A stretch of 55,139 bases of DNA from Halieaceae bacterium (GTDB lineage: Bacteria > Pseudomonadota > Gammaproteobacteria > Pseudomonadales > Halieaceae), in contig JANQLM010000057.1 of NCBI GenBank assembly GCA_028280635.1, forward strand, positions 1 through 55,139, written 5' to 3'. This document shows, one piece after another, positions 50,682 through 55,139 of this stretch. Position numbers and translations under genes: made by a program. Position 1 is the stretch's first letter; every line of letters starts with the position of its first letter. Under the pieces are notes generated by a model. It had not been told where the DNA came from, did no database searches, and saw nothing but the letters and a program-made list of their open reading frames with translations.

Positions 50682-52307
50682 ATGACCCGCATGCCGATGA
50701 CCGATGCGATGTTCCTCATTAACGAAACCCGGCGCACGCCCATGCACGTGGGCGGCCTGCATCTGTTCGACCTGCCGGAGGGCGTCGATGACATCGAGTT
50801 CCTGGCAGAGCTGGGTGACATCCTCAGCTATGACGGCGACCTGAGGCATCCCTTCGGCGAGCGCCTGAAGATGGGGCCGCTGGGCCAGTTCGGCCGCATT
50901 GCCTGGGAGCAGGACAACCAGTTGGACATGGACTATCACATCCGCCACTCAGCCTTGCCGGCACCCGGCCGCTACCGGGAGCTGTTTTCACTGGTATCCC
51001 GCCTGCACAGCACCCTGCTGGACCGCTCGCGGCCACTGTGGGAGCTGCACCTGATCGAAGGCCTCCAGAACCGGCAGTTCGCCATGTACATGAAGACCCA
51101 TCACTGCGCCATCGACGGCGCCGGCTCCATGCACCTGCTGAACAGCATGTACACCCCCAACCCGAAAGCCCGCATCCAGTACTCGCCGTTCTCCCAGGAG
51201 GCCCACGAGGCCTACAAAGAGGCACTGCTGCAAGCGCGGCCGCGGCGGGTGCAACCCAACGAACGCGAGCTGAAAACGGTGCTCGAGTTCATCCGCCAGC
51301 AGTTGGGCGGCGCCGCCCACATCGGCAAGGCCCTGCGGGACTATGCCGGCGTCTGGCTGGGGCGCAACCAGAAGCTCGCCGCCCCGGTCTACAAGAGCCC
51401 GCGCACCCCACTGAGCCAGCGGATCACCGGCGCACGCCGCTTCGTTGCCCAGTCCTGGGATTTCCAGCGGGTGCGCACCATGAGCAAGGCCTTCGATGGC
51501 ACCCTCAATGACGGTGTGCTGGCCATGGTGGCCGGCGCGCTGCGCCGTTACCTGGTGGACCAGCGCGCCCTGCCCAATGAATCCCTCAAGGCCATGGCGC
51601 CGATCTCGCTGCGGGCAGCGGACGACACCGAGTCCGCCAACGCCGTGGGCTTTATCACCGCCAATCTCGGTACTGCCGTGCGAGACCCCGCCAAACGCAT
51701 GCGCGTGATCCAGGAATCCATGCAGGCCGGCAAAGAGCAGCTCTCCGGCATGAGCCGCCGCGAGGTGGAGATCTACACGGTGTTGACCCAGTTGCCGACC
51801 CTGCTCACCTTCCTCACCGGCAGCACGGATCGCTTCCCGGCTTTCAGCACCGTCGTATCCAACGTGCCTGGCCCAAGACAGCAGATGTACTGGAACGGTG
51901 CCAGGCTCGCGGGCCTGTATCCCGTGTCCATCCCCTTCGACGGCTTCGCCGCCAACTTCACCGTGGTCTCCCACGACACCAACCTCGACTTCGGCATCGT
52001 CGCCTGCCGCCACACCCTGCCCCAGGTGCAGCGCATGATCGACTATATGGAAGAGTCGCTGGTGGAACTGGAGGAAGCGGCCGGGCTGCGCAGCAAACCG
52101 TCACGGCGGCGCGGTATAGCAAAGAAAAAACCGGCAGCGAAGAAAGCTGCCAGCAAGCAACCTGCCGCCAAAAAGCCCGCGGCTAAGAAAAAGCCCACAG
52201 CCAAGAAGAAAGCAACAGCTCGCAAGGCCGCACCACGAAAGACCACCCCGAGTAAGGCTGCGCCGCGCAAGAAGGCAGTGCCCAAGTCTGTCGCCGCGTC
52301 CAAGTAG
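50682..52307 (+). CDS. Wax ester synthase/diacylglycerol acyltransferase with Lys/Ala/Pro-rich C-terminal tail
   Basis: This 541-residue enzyme has the acyltransferase motif HHCAIDG at 140-146 (HHxxxDG), ND in GTLNDGVLAMVAGALRRYL, and the late segment VVSNVPGPRQQMYWNGARLAGLYPVS, all typical of WS/DGAT. It would join acyl-CoA to fatty alcohols or diacylglycerol, making storage lipids at the membrane. Residues from about 471 to the end form a basic tail of AAKK/KKPA repeats like histone H1 or AlgP tails. This is not part of the catalytic domain and may bind DNA, lipid surfaces or polyphosphate. TAG 52305-52307 ends the gene. Confidence 0.9.
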   Translation: MTRMPMTDAMFLINETRRTPMHVGGLHLFDLPEGVDDIEFLAELGDILSYDGDLRHPFGERLKMGPLGQFGRIAWEQDNQLDMDYHIRHSALPAPGRYRELFSLVSRLHSTLLDRSRPLWELHLIEGLQNRQFAMYMKTHHCAIDGAGSMHLLNSMYTPNPKARIQYSPFSQEAHEAYKEALLQARPRRVQPNERELKTVLEFIRQQLGGAAHIGKALRDYAGVWLGRNQKLAAPVYKSPRTPLSQRITGARRFVAQSWDFQRVRTMSKAFDGTLNDGVLAMVAGALRRYLVDQRALPNESLKAMAPISLRAADDTESANAVGFITANLGTAVRDPAKRMRVIQESMQAGKEQLSGMSRREVEIYTVLTQLPTLLTFLTGSTDRFPAFSTVVSNVPGPRQQMYWNGARLAGLYPVSIPFDGFAANFTVVSHDTNLDFGIVACRHTLPQVQRMIDYMEESLVELEEAAGLRSKPSRRRGIAKKKPAAKKAASKQPAAKKPAAKKKPTAKKKATARKAAPRKTTPSKAAPRKKAVPKSVAASK

Positions 52308-52438
52308 CAGGCCCGGAGTACTGACGCTCGCAAAACTTGAATCGCCAGCAAACCCAGATTCTCGTAGACCTGAGCGCCGCAACGCGGCACTGGTTTCACA
52401 ACCGGCTTGTCGTTTTCGCTGACTGTGCCAATACTGGA

Positions 52439-52458
52439 GTAGAAGTTTCTACACTTCT
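52439..52458. promoter_or_regulatory. Nested dyads upstream of the unknown membrane protein gene
   Basis: GTAGAA-GT-TTCTAC (52439-52452) and AGAAGT-N6-ACTTCT (52441-52458) are perfect inverted repeats sharing sequence, 81-100 bp upstream of the next gene. They may be a repressor site or a short hairpin. The rest of the 231-bp gap 52308-52538 shows nothing else. Confidence 0.35.
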
Positions 52459-52538
52459 CTAACCGCCAGCACGCGCTATGTTAATCGAGGCGCGCCGGCG
52501 GCCTGTCTCAAGCTCAGACTTCTCACATGGAGGTGTGT

Positions 52539-53279
52539 GTGGGCATTCGGGAAACCTACATCTGTGATGAAATTGATAACCACAGTGAAGCCAACAAATG
52601 GATGTGGATCATTCTTATGGGCTTTACGTTCATCACGGCCACCAGGGCTTTCGTCGAATTCCCATGGACTGTGCCGAGCGCGCCGGGCCGTCCTGAATTT
52701 CTGATTTCCTACCTGATTCTGCTGGTCTTTATCTATCGGTTTTTCGTCGGTGACAGAAAGATCGTCGAGTATGTCTATGGCTCACTCCCCAAGGCGTTGG
52801 CGGAACACAGCACCGACAGCTTCAAGATGTATCTCGGATGCATCTCCCGAGAAGTGCTTATTTTTGACGGTGTTTCACGCGTCATCCAGTTACTTGTCTT
52901 CGTGCTGGCTGCCGCGAGTATTCAGGATAGGGAGCTGTTCATTTTCTGGCTCACCGTGTTATTGATCGTCAATTGCGGCGTGTGTCTGGTGGCACTGGAG
53001 ATGTCGCGCAGGAATGCGGACGTTGTCGCCAACCTCAGTAAGAAGGTACTGGGTAAAGAATTCAGGATCAGGAGCTACCGCAAGATCTGGGCGTTGAACA
53101 ATGGCTACACCGTTCTTCTGCTTATCCTGATCTCTTCGTTCAGTTATGAACCGGGAATAGAGGAAAGGCAGGTAATAGCCGGCCTGTTCGCGCTGTCCCT
53201 GAACTGCGTCGTTGACCTGGGCCGCTGTCATCACCTGTACCTCCCCAACTACAAATCGCTCTATACCGGTGAAGCGTAA
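52539..53279 (+). CDS. Unknown integral membrane protein
   Basis: I place the start at GTG 52539, with GGAGG five nt upstream; ATG 52527 is possible but has no site. The 246-residue product has about six hydrophobic segments (WIILMGFTFITATRAF, FLISYLILLVFIYRFFVG, VIQLLVFVLAAAS, FIFWLTVLLIVNCGVCLVAL, YTVLLLILISSFSY and the late VIAGLFALSLNCVVDL) and polar loops. No family is recognised. The DNA is less GC-rich than its neighbours. It lies alone between the wax synthase and the tRNA-Cys gene. Confidence 0.65.
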   Translation: MGIRETYICDEIDNHSEANKWMWIILMGFTFITATRAFVEFPWTVPSAPGRPEFLISYLILLVFIYRFFVGDRKIVEYVYGSLPKALAEHSTDSFKMYLGCISREVLIFDGVSRVIQLLVFVLAAASIQDRELFIFWLTVLLIVNCGVCLVALEMSRRNADVVANLSKKVLGKEFRIRSYRKIWALNNGYTVLLLILISSFSYEPGIEERQVIAGLFALSLNCVVDLGRCHHLYLPNYKSLYTGEA

Positions 53280-53476
53280 GCCTTAAAGCTGATTGACCAC
53301 TTGATCCTGCAAGCTACTGCGACACGGGCATACGCAACCGCGTTCCTGGACAGGGCAATAGCGAAAGTGCAATCGGGGCGGAGCGGCAATTCCCGCGCAT
53401 GGCGGCTGCAACGTTTCGCTGGTATCAAAGAACCGGGTGGTCCTTGTGAACGGACCAAGCATTTGAACACAGAAAG

Positions 53477-53550
53477 TGGAGGCTGGAGTCGGAATCGAAC
53501 CGGCGTACACGGAGTTGCAGTCCGCTGCATAACCACTCTGCCATCCAGCC
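53477..53550 (-). tRNA. tRNA-Cys (anticodon GCA)
   Basis: The minus strand folds as a 74-nt tRNA: acceptor stem GGCTGGA with TCCAGCC, discriminator T, encoded CCA, anticodon loop ACTGCAACT with GCA, and T-loop GGTTCGATTCC. It lies downstream of uvrC and pgsA on the same strand, as in many gammaproteobacteria, where tRNA-Gly and tRNA-Leu often accompany it. Here only tRNA-Cys is present. A 6-bp hairpin (TGGTCC-N8-GGACCA, 53438-53457) follows it without a T-run. Confidence 0.97.
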
Positions 53551-53627
53551 ATCGAGAGAGCAGATGTCGGCGTGGCCCCGCCGACAGAGGGCGCAATTAT
53601 ACAGAAACCGGGTGCGCCCGCAATTCT

Positions 53628-53673
53628 GGGGACAGTTTACTTATCTCCCTCTGGAGATAAGTAAACTGTCCCC
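53628..53673. repeat. Perfect 21-bp inverted repeat with 4-nt loop between pgsA and tRNA-Cys
   Basis: The left arm (53628-53648) begins GGGGACAGTTTACTT and the right arm (53653-53673) is its exact complement, with CTCT as loop. It lies 4 bp after the pgsA stop. No T-run follows on either strand, so it is not an ordinary intrinsic terminator. The GGGGACAG ends recall palindromes found with RAYT-type (REP-associated) transposases; this is from memory and unverified. Confidence 0.85.
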
Positions 53674-53677
53674 CTTT

Positions 53678-54244
53678 CTAGCGCTCGCCGCGCTCGGCAA
53701 TGACCTTCCAGGCCGCCCGCAGATAGACCACCATGGACCACAGGGTGAGCACCGCGGCAGCATAGAGCATGGTGATGGCGATGCCCAGCATCCAGGTTTC
53801 TGAATCCGGCGGCAGGGCCAGCAGGGCGACAATCGCGATCATCTGGAAGGTGGTTTTCACCTTGCCGATGTAGCTCACCGCCACGCTGGTGCGCTCACCC
53901 AGTTCGGCCATCCACTCGCGCAGGCCGGAGATAACGATCTCTCGGCCGATGATCACGCAGGCCGCCAGGGTAAAGACGATATCGCTGTGCTGTTCCACCA
54001 GCAGCACCAGGGCCACCGCCACCATCAGTTTATCGGCCACCGGGTCCAGGAAGGCACCGAACTCGGTCATCTGCGCCAGACGCCGAGCCAGGTAGCCATC
54101 GAACCAGTCGGTAATGGCCGCCAGCCCGAAGATGCCCGCCGCTACCAACTTGTGGTTCTCAAAGGGCCAGTAAAACACCAGCACCAGCACCGGGATCAGG
54201 ATGATCCGGCTGACGGTGAGCGAGTTGGGGATATTGATGGCCAT
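53678..54244 (-). CDS. pgsA: CDP-diacylglycerol--glycerol-3-phosphate 3-phosphatidyltransferase
   Basis: The 188-residue inner membrane enzyme has the CDP-alcohol phosphotransferase motif D-x2-DG-x2-AR-x8-G-x3-D-x3-D, with D46, D49, D67 and D71 (TDWFDGYLARR followed by GAFLDPVADKL). It begins MAINIPNSLTVSRI, the usual PgsA start. It makes phosphatidylglycerol phosphate for phospholipid synthesis. It lies 14 bp downstream of uvrC, the order found throughout gammaproteobacteria. Confidence 0.96.
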   Translation of the reverse strand: MAINIPNSLTVSRIILIPVLVLVFYWPFENHKLVAAGIFGLAAITDWFDGYLARRLAQMTEFGAFLDPVADKLMVAVALVLLVEQHSDIVFTLAACVIIGREIVISGLREWMAELGERTSVAVSYIGKVKTTFQMIAIVALLALPPDSETWMLGIAITMLYAAAVLTLWSMVVYLRAAWKVIAERGER

Positions 54245-54258
54245 GCCGTGTCTGGAAC

Positions 54259-55139
54259 TCAGTTACTGTGTAGCTGTTCGTAGATATCGCGAGCTATTTT
54301 TTCATTAATGCCAGTAACTTTCATTAACTCATCCATGGAAGCGCGCTGGATTCCCTTAAGCCCGCCAAAATGGCGCAACAGGTCGCGGCGGCGCTTGGCC
54401 CCTACTCCCGGGATTTCATCCAACACCGAACCCTTGCGCTTCTTGTCACGCCGCGCCCGGTGGCCGGTGATGGCGAAGCGGTGGGCCTCGTCGCGGATAT
54501 GCTGGATCAGGTGCAGGCCGGCGTTGTCGCCATTGAGCTGGATCTCCCTGCCGGAATCCCCCATCACCAGGGTTTCGAAGCCCGCCTTGCGGGTGGTGCC
54601 CTTGGCCACTCCAATCACGATCACATCGTTGATCTGCAGGTCTTCCATCACACCGAGGGCCTGGGCGACCTGGCCCTTGCCGCCGTCGATAAAGAGAATA
54701 TCCGGCAATACGCCCTCGCCCGCCTTCAGGCGCTTGTAGCGGCGCTCCAGTGCCTGCTGCATGGCCGCGTAGTCGTCACCGGCGGTAATGTCCTCGATAT
54801 TGAACTTGCGGTAGTCGGACTTGCGCGGCCCGCCCTGGTCAAACACCACGCAGGAGGCCACCGTGGCCTCGCCGCTGGAGTGGCTGATATCGAAACACTC
54901 CAGGCGCTCGGGCAGCTCCGGCAGCTTGAGGCTGTCCTGCAGGGCCTGGAAGCGATGCAGGGAGGTCTGGCGGGCGGCAAGCTGGGACTGCAGGTTCTGG
55001 CTGGCGGTCTGGCCGGCGAGCTGCAGCCACTTGGCGCGAGCTTCCCGCACCCGGGTCTTGAGGCTGACCTGGCGCGCCGCGCGCTCGCTGAGCACCTGCT
55101 CCAGCGCCTCGCGGTCCTCGGGGTCGTGGCTGAGGATCA
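54259..55139 (-). CDS. uvrC: UvrABC system protein C, C-terminal part (5' end outside the window)
   Basis: The frame enters from the right edge (ILSHDPEDREALEQVL) and gives the last 292 residues. It contains the UvrC RNase H-like endonuclease domain (ERLECFDISHSSGEATVASCVVF with the catalytic Asp, LFIDGGKGQ with the second Asp, and the RDEAHRFAITGHR His). The C-terminal double helix-hairpin-helix is LDEIPGVGAKRRRDLLRHFG and VTGINEKIARDIYEQL. It makes the 5' cut in nucleotide excision repair. The N-terminal GIY-YIG domain, which makes the 3' cut, lies beyond the window. Confidence 0.96.
   Translation of the reverse strand, partial: ILSHDPEDREALEQVLSERAARQVSLKTRVREARAKWLQLAGQTASQNLQSQLAARQTSLHRFQALQDSLKLPELPERLECFDISHSSGEATVASCVVFDQGGPRKSDYRKFNIEDITAGDDYAAMQQALERRYKRLKAGEGVLPDILFIDGGKGQVAQALGVMEDLQINDVIVIGVAKGTTRKAGFETLVMGDSGREIQLNGDNAGLHLIQHIRDEAHRFAITGHRARRDKKRKGSVLDEIPGVGAKRRRDLLRHFGGLKGIQRASMDELMKVTGINEKIARDIYEQLHSN

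Noticed and set aside
52308-53550. A genomic island inserted at tRNA-Cys, suggested by the less GC-rich membrane protein gene next to the tRNA
   Set aside because: No integrase, no repeated tRNA 3' end and no mobility gene were found; compositional difference alone is not enough.
53283-53552. An 89-codon minus-strand frame beginning MAGWQSGYAADCNSV
   Set aside because: Its first 25 codons are simply the tRNA-Cys gene read as protein, a frequent false call; the rest has no similarity or ribosome site.

Overview
The window is GC-rich chromosomal DNA of a marine-type gammaproteobacterium. The uvrC-pgsA-tRNA-Cys order at the right end is a classical gammaproteobacterial arrangement. The bacteriochlorophyll genes bchE and bchJ, a wax ester/diacylglycerol acyltransferase and many amidohydrolases and oxygenases suggest an aerobic anoxygenic phototroph of the OM60/NOR5 (Halieaceae) kind. 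That family assignment is inference. No phage, insertion sequence with a transposase, or CRISPR array was seen.

Layout. 1-2527: partial atypical SDR, DUF3237 protein and a vanillyl-alcohol-oxidase-type flavoenzyme. 2555-9468 (minus): a complete NHLM-type type I export operon (HlyD-like adaptor, C39 peptidase-ABC transporter, second ABC transporter) followed by a large acidic protein with a double-glycine leader and a small protein with a similar motif. 9580-11610: TauD-type dioxygenase and a sulfotransferase. 11645-19082: a MacAB-like ABC efflux system divergent from an NtrC-type response regulator/histidine kinase pair, with a sigma-54 promoter and two enhancer-like dyads between them. 19111-28097: small membrane peptide, N-formylglutamate amidohydrolase, Rieske oxygenase, Fur-controlled TonB receptor, two internally deleted hydrolase genes, PLP decarboxylase and AbgT transporter. 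28122-31210: HAMP-only membrane protein, a trypsin-fold pseudoenzyme, aldo/keto reductase and MOSC protein. 31202-35317: agmatine-to-putrescine module (aguB, MFS transporter, LysR regulator, aguA). 35372-41349: Baeyer-Villiger-type monooxygenase and AraC regulator, His-rich periplasmic protein, SDR and D-aminoacylase. 41417-43761: cyanide-insensitive-type bd oxidase. 44012-48225: secreted esterase-like protein, bchE-bchJ behind a PpsR-like operator, TRIC channel. 48299-50565: orphan pilin, second HAMP-only protein, CNNM/CBS protein. 50682-55139: wax ester synthase with a histone-like tail, unknown membrane protein, tRNA-Cys, a long perfect palindrome, pgsA and partial uvrC.

The most promising candidate for something new is the NHLM-type operon at 2555-9468. 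A RiPP-style leader-processing exporter is translationally coupled to an acidic, Gly/Ser/Asp/Ala-rich 293-residue substrate, and no RiPP-modifying enzyme lies nearby. Other points of note are the sigma-54 control of the MacAB-like pump, the isolated bchEJ pair with a TGT-N12-ACA operator, the catalytically dead trypsin-fold protein, and the two neighbouring hydrolase genes that each kept only their two ends.
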